NCBI GenBank assembly: GCA_017591395.1
Contig: WEDG01000388.1
Coordinates: forward strand, 62,001-126,000
Direction of reading: 5' to 3'
DNA length: 64,000 bases
Source: Schistocephalus solidus
Taxonomy: Eukaryota; Platyhelminthes; Cestoda; Diphyllobothriidea; Diphyllobothriidae
Part shown: one piece after another, positions 53,788 to 64,000 of the stretch
Position numbering within the stretch: position 1 is the first letter of the stretch
Layout of the letters: every line of letters begins with the position of its first letter
Notes under the pieces: generated by a model
Seen by the model: the letters and a program-made list of their open reading frames with translations, nothing else
Told to the model about the DNA's origin: nothing
Databases searched by the model: none
Program-made: the position numbers and the translations under genes

Positions 53788-56358
53788 TTAAACAGATGGA
53801 ATCTTCCATTTAACTTTGCTGTACCTTGTAACGAGGGCATCGTGAAGTTGCTGCGCGTGAGCTTCATCTCGAGTCTCCACAATACATTTCACTTGCGTTT
53901 TGAAAACTTCCGATTTTAAAAAACACCGATCATGGTAGACTTCACGTATACTAAAAGGAAGCAAGACAAGCAATGTAATATAAATTAAAAATAAATATCT
54001 TTTCAGAAGTGTGAACTAAAAGATGAAAAGCTTGCGGAATAAACCTTAGCGCAAAAATTTACTTCCCCATTTACCATAAAGATGAAATCAATAGCTGTTC
54101 CAATAGTTGCCTTCCTATAAGGTTTCATGAAATATATGGGCTTAATAATTTTACCCATTGGGGCATATCAGATCATTTAAACTTGGACAAAGACCACTTA
54201 CCAAACACCCAGATCCCGAAGCATGTTACAGAGATCTGCTAAGCCACCGACCCTGTCCGTAATACTTACTTTAAATCGCACTAAACGGCATTCAACTGCG
54301 AGGGCTCTGTCAATGACTTTGCCCAGGATAACCGAATCAATATTACCCCCGCACAATATGCAAACGACTCTGAAAAAACAAGGGTAAAATTAATTCAGTA
54401 CAGTGCAATTTAATTTTTTATACAAGAATTGGGTCATTTAAGTGTACTCACTTTTTTCCTTTGAGTTCAGGGAAGGTATTGGCAATTATAGCACCGAAGC
54501 CAATGGCTCCGGCGCCCTCGACGACCGATTTTTCAACTTCGAGTAGTTGAAGAATAGCACGCATTATAAAACTCTCATCGATTGTTACTATTTTATCCAA
54601 CAGCGGTTTCAATGTTTCCAGGGAATTGACCCCGACAGTTGGCACAAGTAAACCTATAGAAATAATTAATAAAGCACAAAAGCTTCCAACCATCTGCTAA
54701 CGTGTTTTCGCAGGGTGTGTAAACGGGTTTTCCGGCAGCCCAAGCCCTTGAGAACGAAGGACATTGCTCTGACTCAACACCCTGAATAAGATACAAAGTT
54801 AGATGAAATTCACAAAATAACGATATCGTTGATCACACGTAAAGATGTCAAGCCACATACGTAAATTTTAATACTGGGTTTCAGTTTCTTTACGGCGCAT
54901 GTGACTCCTGCAATGAGACCAGCGCCACCAACGGGAACAATAATAGCATCCACATCTGGAACCTGCTGGAGGATTTCCAAACCGATGGTGCCCTGTCCAG
55001 CAAGAATATTGGGATGATCGTACCTAGATAGCAGTTGCAGTTAGTTAAGCCAACTGGATTCAAAAGCATCAGAAAATTTAACTTTTTTAAATCAAACATA
55101 TTTAAACTGTGACGACAAAATATCAAAACGAAGCTCAGATACCCATTAACGTAGGTGTAGCCGTGTTGATGAGCAAGTTTCAGTGCGACTCGGCGAGCCT
55201 GAAATAAAAAAATTATTCTAAGTTAGCGAGGCCCAATATTAACTCTTGTGTATGATATAAATCCTTCATAGTTGTGGCTTGAGATAGCGCATATATAAAG
55301 CAAAATGTAAAAACGCACCTCACTTATAGTTTTTCCTTTTAAGATAATTTTTGCCCCGAAAGCGAGACAATTGTTGATTTTTGGAATTGGTGTTATTGTA
55401 GGCATGACAACAGTCACGGGTATGCCTAGTTTCTTTGCATGTAAAGCCATCGCAGATGAATGGTTCCCTGTGCTTGCAGAAATGGCTCCTATGCGTTTTT
55501 GCTCCTTAAATGTAAATTAACGATCGAATATAAAACAATAAAAAGTGCAAGCTGTGCTTCACAAACCGATCATGAAAGTGATTTTTATCGTCTCGAATTG
55601 CTAGGGGCAAATTTATAGAAATCTGGGTAGTTTTAGATAAGTCAATGCACTTTCAGGAAAATTCAAGGATTTAATTATAACCTGTATGTTTACTAACAGG
55701 ACGCGGGTGTTTAGGTGCATGAAAAGGGAATCATTTACACGACCCCTTTAGGTGCCTGTAAGGCCGTATAAAGAGACGAATTGTGTTGCTTTCATGAATT
55801 TAGTTTGGATCTCGTAATCTTGGCCATACTGTCAGTTTGCAGTTATTACAAGACTGTAGCGGTTGTAGGCCAATCAAATCGCCAAATAAAGCGAGTTTCA
55901 CTTTAAAGGAAAAAAGTAAAATATATCAGTTATAACTTTGTGCGCAAAGTGAACAGAATCAAAAGATAGTACTGGTTAAGGTTCATCAGACAACGATAAA
56001 AAATGAAAAATGCACTCACAGACGTAAATGCACTTAGCGTGTTACAAGCACCACGTTCCTTGAAGCTCCCAGTTAGGTGTTCGAACTCCTTCTTAAAGTA
56101 CAACTCCAGACCATATCTATCTGACAAGCGCGATCGCTTTAAACTAAGCGTGAATTAATTTGCCTTACGACACAGGTTGTAGGCTGTATAATACCCTTTA
56201 TACGTTCGACAGCTTCCAATACTTGATGAAAATCAATGGCGCGTGGATTATTAGGGTCACACTCTGGGTCAAAAACTTCAGGGTCATTTTCATCCGGAAT
56301 TTCCAAATCTGAAGTGGGTTTTGGTTAGAAATGGAGATCTACCGATTTCCTCGATCAT
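53788..56358 (-). CDS. PLP-dependent threonine/serine dehydratase with ACT domain, ten exons
   Basis: Threonine ammonia-lyases deaminate L-threonine (often L-serine) to a 2-oxo acid and ammonia, in cytosol or mitochondria. Exons in gene order: 56358-56343, 56308-56169, 56136-56020, 55504-55319, 55198-55143, 55023-54861, 54781-54691, 54653-54452, 54369-54202, 53950-53788. Phases all join, giving about 433 residues. Start: first ATG after an in-frame TAA 15 nt upstream. Fold-type II PLP motifs: 'TGSFKERGA' (Schiff-base Lys about 78), 'SASTGNHSSA' (about 100-109), the phosphate loop 'VGGAGL' (about 203-208; third Gly of the usual GGGG is Ala), and 'LCGGNID' (about 329-335). An ACT domain follows (about 354-425; 'FKVSITDRVGGLADL', 'VKCIVETRDEAHAQQL'), typical of allosterically controlled enzymes. 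No N-terminal targeting peptide is evident. Serine racemase lacks the ACT part. Confidence 0.93.
56137..56342 (-). other. Two micro-introns at the 5' end of the dehydratase gene
   Basis: Introns 56309-56342 (34 bp, GTAGAT...CAG) and 56137-56168 (32 bp, GTAAGG...AAG). The first follows a 16-nt coding exon (Met-Ile-Glu-Glu-Ile plus one base). Both preserve frame; removing the second joins 'QPTTCV' to 'RSRLSDRYGLELYFKKE', the expected family order. Another short intron of 37 bp is 54654-54690. Confidence 0.85.
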
Positions 56359-57639
56359 TTTGCAAGTTTGTTAGTGTTGAGTAATTCCACCAGTTCTAGG
56401 GGTTCATAACTGCGCGTAACTTTATACTCAAAGTTAACCTACAAGACGATTATTTAAAACACAATTTGGTAAGCATTTACTCTTATCTCGTGCAACTCTG
56501 GATTTTTACGAGTGTCTGTAGATTAAATAAATTATATAATAATATACTATGGGAAATTTCGATGGTAGTCATAAAAGTGCGTTTGTCGACGACTTCTACA
56601 CTTATATAATATCTAATAAACAGCGAAAACGGAAGACGAAATAATTGTGAGCTCACAGTACTACGCGAACTTCAGTGTTTTATTTTATTAAGTTCAATTT
56701 CGTATATTATATAGATCCTTGACTTCTCAAACGTTTTAATAGTAAAGGCAGCAAAGTTGTGTAAATTTTATTCCGAAAAATACCCCTAAACGCAGTATGC
56801 GGAAATACTGGCAGAATTTAGGGTTTGCAGTATGGACTCCACCCAGGTGACATAAGCTTGTCTTAAAAAAAGTGGCAAAGGTGGTCTCCAGGATCAAGTG
56901 TTTTTTTATCTGAGTTTTCGAACTCCCAAAATCTGGTATTCATGAAAATTGCGCTGTAACCAATTCACCCTAATCGGAAACAGTTAAATAAACGATGCAG
57001 GCCTTCGCATATCTTAAGTCCAGTCAGCATTGATGACTGTTTTGTGATAAATGAAAATATTTTTAAGTATCTTTTTCACAACATAACCTTGACATCCTGT
57101 TGTTCATAAATCATGGATAAGAACACCTAATTACCCCTAGAAGCATGGCCCAAAATACACACTACGCAATATTCTATGACTCGAAACATGATCTGTACTT
57201 CCTGCTTTTATTCGATATGTATCGCAACACGACGCATTTGTTGTAGGGTTTTTCTGTTAACCATAAAAAAGTACTATATTTTGTGCTGAATATATATAAT
57301 TACATATATAATGTCACCTGTACGCTAAGCGGGGCATCAAAGACTCCGCACTTGACGCAGAAATAAATATGTACTTACAATTTATATAGTTTTTTAAATG
57401 CAAGAAAATCAATCAAATTAACTTCAGTCGGTTTATCATCAATATTTCGGTACACTCTATCTGATTTCTGAGGGTTTCAATTCTACGTGGAGTAACAAGT
57501 TCTTTCCGAGCAATTCAGATCCTGGAAAAACGGTTTAAACCGGAAAGGATATTGAACAATGAAGTCAATTTTATTTTTTCTTCCAAAAAATAGCAGCTCA
57601 CTTTGTGCACTGAATATAAAAAGCCTGGGAAATCCACTA
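56359..57639. other. No gene recognised; likely 5' flank of the dehydratase gene
   Basis: AT-rich with short AT runs ('atatatataattacatatat' near 57288-57307). No open frame of note. The dehydratase promoter, transcribed leftward, would lie in the proximal part, but I cannot name an element. Confidence 0.45.
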
Positions 57640-60080
57640 ATGCAACCATAGGGTTTAGACTGTTCACACTATTACTCATATTGGCAGCAAATGGGAACTA
57701 CATGCAGTGAGAGGATGTTCAAGTCATTGAAACTTAACGTCCATCATACGCGGCCACTAGGAAAACCCGAGGAGCAGAACAGATGACCTGCACTTCTCCA
57801 AGTACCACTAAATGAACGTCAGATCGACTATATCCTAGTCAGTTCACCGTTCAGCAGCCGGGTTCATGATAGCAAATCGATGTGTGGGGCTGAGACTGGT
57901 AATGCCTATGGGTCTGAACATGTTCTCGTCCGTACACGCTTGAAACGGCACCTATCATCGGTAACCAAAATGTCACGTGCTAGACTCCTCGATGTCACCA
58001 AAATCCGGCAACCTGGCACTGCCAAGGCCCTGGACAGTGAAATCCATTCTTATTTTACTACCCGAGCAGACGGAGAAGGCAGTAGGGAGTGTTCATCACT
58101 GAAGGCATTTGTCTATGGGATGGCTGAGAAAATCCTTTGGTTTACTTAGCGACGCCGCAGTGATTGGATCAGCGGAAACAGCCTACAGTTTCTGCCCAGA
58201 CGGCTCAAGCCAGGTCCACAACAATGCTGCCTTCCGCTTAGGAAGACCGTAAGAAATATTGGGTGGAAAAGTGATCGCAATGCAGCAGGCCATAAGCGTA
58301 CCAAATTATCTGCCACCTTAGTGGTAGACCCTCTACATTGAGCGACTCAACTTGTGACAACATGGTCAAGTTTGAGCGCTAGCGTTATCACATCGAGCAC
58401 CTTCTCAACTTCGATACCAAGCCCGCACCCCTTTACCACGTGCAACGGAGTCTCCTCACTTTTCTGCCTATGGAGTGTCATGCGACCCCCCTTCTGAAGG
58501 AGAAGTCACTGTTACCATACGAAAATTACGCAACAACAAGGCATCTGGAGAGGACGGTATAGCCACGCAAATCTGCAAGTCTGGTGTTGACACAATGGCC
58601 TCCTACCTCTATGAAGTGATTGCACAAGCTTGAAGAGACGAGGTTGTTCCTGATTAATAGGGCTCAGGCATCCTTGTGCCTGTCCACAAGAAGGGAGACA
58701 AAACGAGAGGCAAAAACTACCATGGCATAAGTCTTATCAAAGTTGCAGCTAAAATCTTCGCTATTGTCCTTCTCAGACGACTCCAGACTGTGGGCGACTC
58801 AAGGACGAAGCCCAACCAAGCCGGATTCTGTGCTGGGCGTGGATGTGCGGACCAAATTCTCAAATTAAGGCACCTCCTTGAATCCCACCATAGTTACCAG
58901 CAACCGACGGCTGTCTGTTTTCTCGACTTCGCCGCCGCGTTCGATTCCTTCTATCGTGAATCCTTATGGCGGATAATGGCACTAGATTGTCTACCATCGA
59001 AAATAATCGCCATGATCAAGCCCTATGACAGCTGAGCCACTGTGCGGGTTTTGGTCGAGAACAATCGTTCACAAGCATTTGGTATTCGATCTGGCGTTGT
59101 ACTTTGTCGCCCATCGTGTTTAAGTACACTATCGACTGGATTCTTGGGAAGGCCCTGCATGAAGAGGACGTTGTTGAGCTTGCACCCGGACGCCGGTTGG
59201 CTGATCTCGACTACGCAGATGATATCGCCTTACTAACTCTAAACTTTGATGATCTACAGTCTATGGTGCCGCGGGTGAATGAAGTCGCTAAATCGGTCGG
59301 CTTGTCCATAAACGCGGGGAAGACCAAAGTTTTTTCAAGCTGCATCCATACCCAGGAGAAAGCACCTTTCGAGGTTGATGGCTGTCAACTGTAAGATGTA
59401 GAAAGTTTCAACTACCTTGGGGCGAGGTTGCTGACGAATGGACAGAGTAAGGACGACATCGTCTCCCGAATCGATGATGTTCGCCGGGGTTTTCTCAAGC
59501 CTTGGAAAGTGCCTGTGGACACGACGTGACATTTCTTTTGGCACAAAGATTCATGCATACCATGCGTCTGTCTGGTGTGTATTTCTCTATGGCTGTGAAT
59601 GCTGGGCTACACGCGTATAAAATGAGCGAAAACTAGAGGCATTTGACCACCACTGTTTGAGGGCCATCCTCCGAGTGAAGTACACAGACTTCGTTACAAA
59701 TTAGACAGTCCAGACTCGCTACGAAAATATCGCAAGGATATCCCAAGCCATCTAAGAACGACGACTGAGGTGGTTTGGGCACGTTTTTCGTCGCCCACCT
59801 TACGAGCTCAGTATAACCACCCTTGAACCGGCTCCACTACCTTATTGGAGGCGTCGAAGAGGGTGTCAGCTCAAAACCTGACTCGACACAGTTCGTCAGA
59901 ACATGGAAGTTGGTCTTGGACCTTCGGTTTTCAGCGTCTATCTTTGGCAAAGAGAATGGATTGAACTTTCTAGGTCTGCTGCAGTGGATCGTCATGCATG
60001 GAGGAGCACAATCCGTGACATAATCGAGGCCGGCTAGATCGGGCATGATCGCAGCCGTAACAAGTACACGTAAGTAAGAT
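57640..60080 (+). mobile_element. RTE-like non-LTR retrotransposon with YADD
   Basis: Plus-strand order: an endonuclease tail ('GSEHVLVRTRLKRHLSSVTK', 57905-57965), an EN-RT linker ('KALDSEIHSYFT', 'LKAFVYGMAEKIL'), RT fingers ('MPVHKKGDKTRGKNYHGISL'), palm ('NQAGFCAGRGCADQILKL', 'CFLDFAAAFDSFYRESLW'), catalytic loop ('LADLDYADDIALL', near 59215), and a C-terminal region ('YLGARLL', 'LYGCECWATRV', 'RWFGHVFRRPPYEL'). Stops break the frame at several points, for example near 59034. It sits upstream of, and opposite in strand to, the dehydratase gene. Confidence 0.8.
58676..59394 (+). pseudogene. RTE-like reverse transcriptase core
   Basis: Two open frames (58676-59035 and 59104-59394) together span fingers and palm. 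Catalytic residues: Asp in 'FLDFAAAFDS' and both aspartates of 'YADD'. A TGA at 59035 and a frameshift around 59080-59110 separate them; the 'GIRSGV' block lies in between. The enzyme needs only two or three lesions, so this copy seems younger than the element at 38.7-42 kb. Confidence 0.8.
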
Positions 60081-60599
60081 AATGGAACGCGGTAAGGCAA
60101 AGCTGCCAAAATCACATCCCTGGCAGCATATCAATTTTAAACTTACTTCGATGTTTCTAATAGGCCATGCAAGCATCTTGGCTCCAGTACAATATAAATT
60201 CGATTAAGCGTCCACTACATTCTCAGAAGCGAATGCAGTTTTTTACACTAAACGCAAGTGCCCATGTATTTCAGATACATTAAACCCAAGGTAAATGAAA
60301 ACCTGACAAATGTATATTACTTAATTAAAAGAGTGTTTTTCCTGGTTCGAAAAGGACTGCCGATAGTCAGGTTGTGTTAAACCACGCCTATTCTTTCCTT
60401 CACCTCCTATCTCTGCTGATTCCATCATTACAGTCTGTTTGGGGTTCACAATAGCCTGACTTAGCCCTATGATCGCTAAAAGATGAATGTCTATATAGAT
60501 GGAAATTTTCTCACAGTGAAGGTAGGTTGCCTAATTTCCCTCATTGCCCTCATTTCTTACAGCATAGTATTGGACTATTTGCGACCTAAAAGTATATAA

Positions 60600-61300
60600 T
60601 AGAAGAACTTTAGAACAAAATCACAGAAGTGAGGTTAAAATTCACCGTACCAACACATAAGCACATTCAGCTATCGCCTTTTCATGCAGTCAAGGAGCTA
60701 CATTGTCTCCTCCACTGTGTTGCAATACTATTGCTCATGGAACAATATGCCTGTACAACTTCTGCAACGAAAATCGTCGACCTCGGTAACAACGGTCAAA
60801 ATGTCTTGAGGGCGTACATGATGGACATTGTAGTTTTCAGTGCTAGTGTTTATGTAAACAGAGAACAGAAGAGGACAAAATGATGAACACTGCAGATGAG
60901 TTCAATTTTCCTGTAAGTAAACATCACTCGCAAGACAGGAGTGACCACGGCGAAAGCCATACTGGGCAGCAAATTGTGCATTCTTCTGCTCCAGATATGT
61001 CATGAAATGTCTCTTACTTATTTTTACATAACCTTGCATGAAATGCAGGTTAAACCAACAGGATGGTAATTTTTTGAATCCAGCCTGAGCCCTCCTTTGT
61101 GGATCGAGGATATAAGGGCAGTTTTCCATTTCTCCGGTAGTTCGCCTCCTTCAATGCAATCTTCGAATAGACGAACACCGGCTCACAAAGTACATCATCT
61201 GATTCTCTGAGGGCAAGTGGATGGATTCTTTCTGAAACGGGTGACTTGGCCGGCTTCATTCAGAGTTTTTCTGTCCCTATTGATTCGGGCGAGAAATAAA
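60600..61300 (-). pseudogene. CR1-like RT fingers fragment
   Basis: The minus strand reads 'SPVSERIHPLALRESDDVLC' (fingers), 'NYRRNGKLPLYPRSTKEGSG', then 'FAAQYGFRRGHSCLASDVYL' (palm start). Frameshifts separate the parts. No catalytic Asp is visible beyond this point. Confidence 0.65.
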
Positions 61301-62098
61301 GATTATCGTCTATTTTAAACGTTTCCTAATTTTTTAGTTGCTCTGGTTAGGAGCGCGGATAAGTGGATGCACTTGAAGTGTTGAGTTATCAGCTAATTTC
61401 CACAAGACTCAAGCTGCAAATAAGATGTGATTCCACGAATCAGTAAATACAAAAAAATACACGAATTTGTAAATAACCCAATGTAACAATGGGTGAGGTC
61501 CAATATGATGACGCAAATTTCCATATATGTGTAGCTTATTTGCGTTTCTGTGAAAGCCGAAATTTTGATCCCCGGCACATAAACAGCAGTCATAAATAGC
61601 AGTCTCCTCTGCTTACAGACCTGTAGTTAACACAATCATTTTTTAGTACCAATAGCTTCTTCCTGCTCAACGGAAAGAAGGCAATATAGGTGGATTTAAC
61701 CTGAGTCACTGGCCGCCTCTGAATTACTCATTCATCACAAAGGGCGATTCACAGGAAGTACTTGTGATACAGACGATGCGTTCTGCAAAATGCTCAGCAG
61801 ACAACTGCATTGTTGACCTGCAAACCAACAGATGCCTAGAGGCAGCTTATTTTAGGGCGTTGAGCTCAATACTTCAGGGGTGGATTAAATAAACGATTCT
61901 AGGTCTACGATACAATCCTCAGCGGCTTCCGTCAACTGGGGACCTTTGCTGCCACCAAGAAACCGTCATCTCTTCAGGAGACAATCAGAACAATACAATC
62001 GATATTAAATATAAATTTTTGGAGACTGAATTAATTATTTTGTAGAGGATTTTGGCAGATTTGAATAATTACTTTGATCCACTGGTGAAACTCTCAGT
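61301..62098. other. No gene recognised
   Basis: Short frames only. Nothing I can assign. Confidence 0.45.
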
Positions 62099-62180
62099 GG
62101 CCTCGGTGGGATTGGAACCCACGCCAGCAAGGAGAAAGTTTTAGTACAGTCAAGGCTCTAACCAACTGATCTACGAGGCC
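62099..62180 (-). tRNA. tRNA-like sequence (probable pseudo-tRNA or SINE head)
   Basis: On the minus strand: a perfect 7-bp acceptor stem (GGCCTCG with CGAGGCC), a D-arm close to consensus ('TAGATCAGTTGGTTAGAGC', one mismatch in the stem), and a perfect T-arm with B-box ('GTGGGTTCCAATCCCAC'). The length is 82 nt, and I could not form a normal 5-bp anticodon stem, so no anticodon is assigned. More likely a pseudo-tRNA or SINE head than a working tRNA gene. Confidence 0.55.
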
Positions 62181-62429
62181 CCACCGGGAGCCATGAGTTT
62201 AATCACACTTGGGTCAAGTTACCCGCCCAGACTACTGGTCATGAGCATGGTAACGCAGAGTGAGGATGAGCATGTGAATAACATAGGTACGCAACGTCAG
62301 TCACTGCTCTTAAACATTTCTCCCTCAACATGATCGGGCAAGCCACCAGTCCACAAAACAGGGAGAAGAGAATACGCTCATCCATCCCCTATTTAATCGT
62401 TATTTTCCTCAACAGGAAAAAGCAGCGAC

Positions 62430-62580
62430 CATTTGAAACTATAACGAGGCCAGAACGGTTACACATTTGTGTGTTGACCCAGTCTATTTTAACACCGAGA
62501 GTCAGGTCCAAATGGGTTCTCGCTAATGTGGCTGTTATGACATTGTCACTCCAGTGAGATCCAAGAGGGCCCCCGAATAA
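62430..62580 (+). repeat. Dispersed repeat family A, copy 6 (diverged)
   Basis: Reads 'tttgtgtgttgacccagtct', 'cgagagtcaggtcc', 'atgtggctgttatgac' and 'cagtgagatccaag', in the same order as the core of family A. Confidence 0.5.
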
Positions 62581-63547
62581 AGACTCGTAATTGTGGAGTC
62601 ATACGCGCTGAAGAGAAATTTGGCCTTGTAACCAACTACTTCCCACCCCAACGCGATGGCCATCACTGCCACCTGACGAGGCAACTCGAATCTTACCATG
62701 GCAGAGAGGTAGGCTTAATGGCTCCCTCTTCATCTTACCTTTATGACACTCAAGAGTATATGAGCTACGAATAGCGGCCTTGTGATGACTGTAGGGCTCA
62801 CCTCGTTTGTGAAACGCCTATGCTGATTGGATAACTTGGTGAGCCGCTGACCTGAGCCTGCATCCGACTGTACTGACGCTGTCTTGTCGCCGATCCCAGG
62901 CAAAGGGGGGGAGCGATTGCGGCGGATGATGATACATAAGTCGGCCTCTCTATAAACTAATTCACGTGCTGGCCATCCCACGCGGCACACGGTTGCCTTC
63001 GTCATTTTTGACCGCTCTGCTGTCACCTCATTGGCTCTTGAACTACGACAGTAGGACTGGATTACATATGCGTAAGAGCCTGGCTATTGACCATGCATTT
63101 GAATGACGCATTTATTGTGGAAGATGGCGACATTTAATTTTATGTTTTGGGTTAGTGTGCGGTGAAGGCACGGGTATATTTATCCTTCCTGCATTTTATC
63201 ACTAGGCCACCTATTTTATGCAGGTAGATCGGCTCCTTTTCACATGTCCTGTTTAAGTGGCCACACAAGGCATCCCTACCGCTAGGAGTATCTAGGAGCC
63301 ATGGTAGTTACGTCTACGTGCGCAAAGCATGAATACATTTTTAACAAGATTATCCCCAGACGATGCCTAAGATCCGAATAAAGTGCTTTTCTTTTAAGGT
63401 AAACGTACAGTTTCCGACCAAGACGTTCTTCTGGTCTTATAACCTGGAGTCATTTAAGATGCTGCCTCAAAAATAATAGCGTAGGTTACCTGCCAATCCT
63501 TTTGCAGACAGTATCACAAACATAGCAGTGTTTTCAGTGTTTTCACT
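62581..63547. other. No gene recognised
   Basis: A 98-codon minus-strand frame at 62730-63026 has no recognisable domain. No repeats matched elsewhere in the window. Confidence 0.45.
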
Positions 63548-63652
63548 CTAAAAGTGCATTGGAAATACCTAATTTAGTACCCTAAAAGTGCATTGGAAAT
63601 ACCTAATTTAGGATCCTAAAAGTGCATTGGAAATACCTAATTTAGTATCCTA
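63548..63652. repeat. Tandem repeat, three units of 34 bp
   Basis: Units start at 63548, 63582 and 63616 with 'ctaaaagtgcattggaaata' followed by 'cctaatttag' and a variable 3-4 nt end. A degraded extension with 'gatttagtatcc' continues to about 63680. Confidence 0.95.
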
Positions 63653-64000
63653 ATGTAGAACCCTGATTTAGTATCCTTACCTGCACTGTCTGATCCATTA
63701 ATCTAACCTTAAAAATTCATGCTAGGACGGACGCTAGCGTATAGCAGTCTAAGTAAGCTTTTAATTTCCTCCTAAATTAAAACGGGACTCAGTAATAATA
63801 CATTCAGTATGGGAGTAAACGGAGGCTATTTTGGTCACCAGGATGGTGACCTTAAAAGTAAATGCAATGAAACTTGAACAGAGATACTAAGAAACCGAAA
63901 AAAGGGCTTAATGTAACCTAAGGTAGGCTCAAGGGTTTGAACTCTATCGAGGTTTGGAAACTCAGATAGATGGATGGTTGGCTACACTCAAGCCCTGCCG

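Noticed and set aside
1..64000. Bacterial features such as operons, CRISPR arrays or Shine-Dalgarno sites
   Set aside because: The spliced genes, retroelement content and absence of long packed frames indicate a eukaryotic nuclear genome; no direct-repeat/spacer array was seen.

Overview
The window looks like nuclear DNA of a parasitic flatworm (Neodermata), most plausibly a tapeworm or fluke. It has spliced genes with 31-37 bp introns clustered at gene 5' ends, no operon structure, and a dense layer of decayed non-LTR retrotransposons (CR1-like and RTE-like) with Penelope-like and Ty3/gypsy scraps, tRNA-derived SINEs, and CTA-type triplet microsatellites. The species cannot be fixed from sequence alone. 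Only two host genes are supported; almost everything else is repeat-derived.

Layout. 0-2.4 kb: a dispersed repeat (family A) and a CR1-like remnant. 2.4-24.2 kb: a graveyard of CR1-like elements in both orientations. These are a 3' half ending in a pentanucleotide tail (2.4-4.1, minus), a nearly full element (4.1-7.8, minus), another (8.4-11.4, minus), one with a YADD box (11.8-14.7, minus), an inverted partial copy (15.6-16.5, plus), an open ORF1 (16.65-17.38, plus), then two elements arranged head to head (17.5-20.7 minus and 20.7-23.3 plus). 24.4-26.7 kb: a Ty3/gypsy RNase H scrap and a Penelope-like fragment.

27.07-35.86 kb (plus): a multi-exon gene for mitochondrial ribosomal protein uS9m (MRPS9). 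I can thread eleven exons in one consistent frame, including 16-, 31- and 13-nt micro-exons. The last restores a basic C-terminus beyond a TGA that lies inside a splice donor. Its 3.8 kb intron carries RTE, RT and SINE fragments.

36-48 kb: a decayed RTE-like element (38.7-42.05), more family A copies, three CTA arrays and a SINE preceded by an inverted copy of its own body. 48-53.4 kb: mostly unassigned, ending in three tandem units of about 365 bp. 53.79-56.36 kb (minus): a complete ten-exon gene for a PLP-dependent threonine/serine dehydratase with a C-terminal ACT domain, about 433 residues, again with 34 and 32 bp introns at its 5' end. 57.6-64 kb: an RTE-like element with YADD, a CR1 scrap, a tRNA-like sequence and a 34-bp tandem repeat.

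The two host genes are unrelated in function (mitochondrial translation; amino-acid catabolism). The items most worth following up are the micro-exon/micro-intron architecture of both genes, the stem-loop conserved in the 3' region of three CR1-like copies, and the head-to-head retroelement pair.
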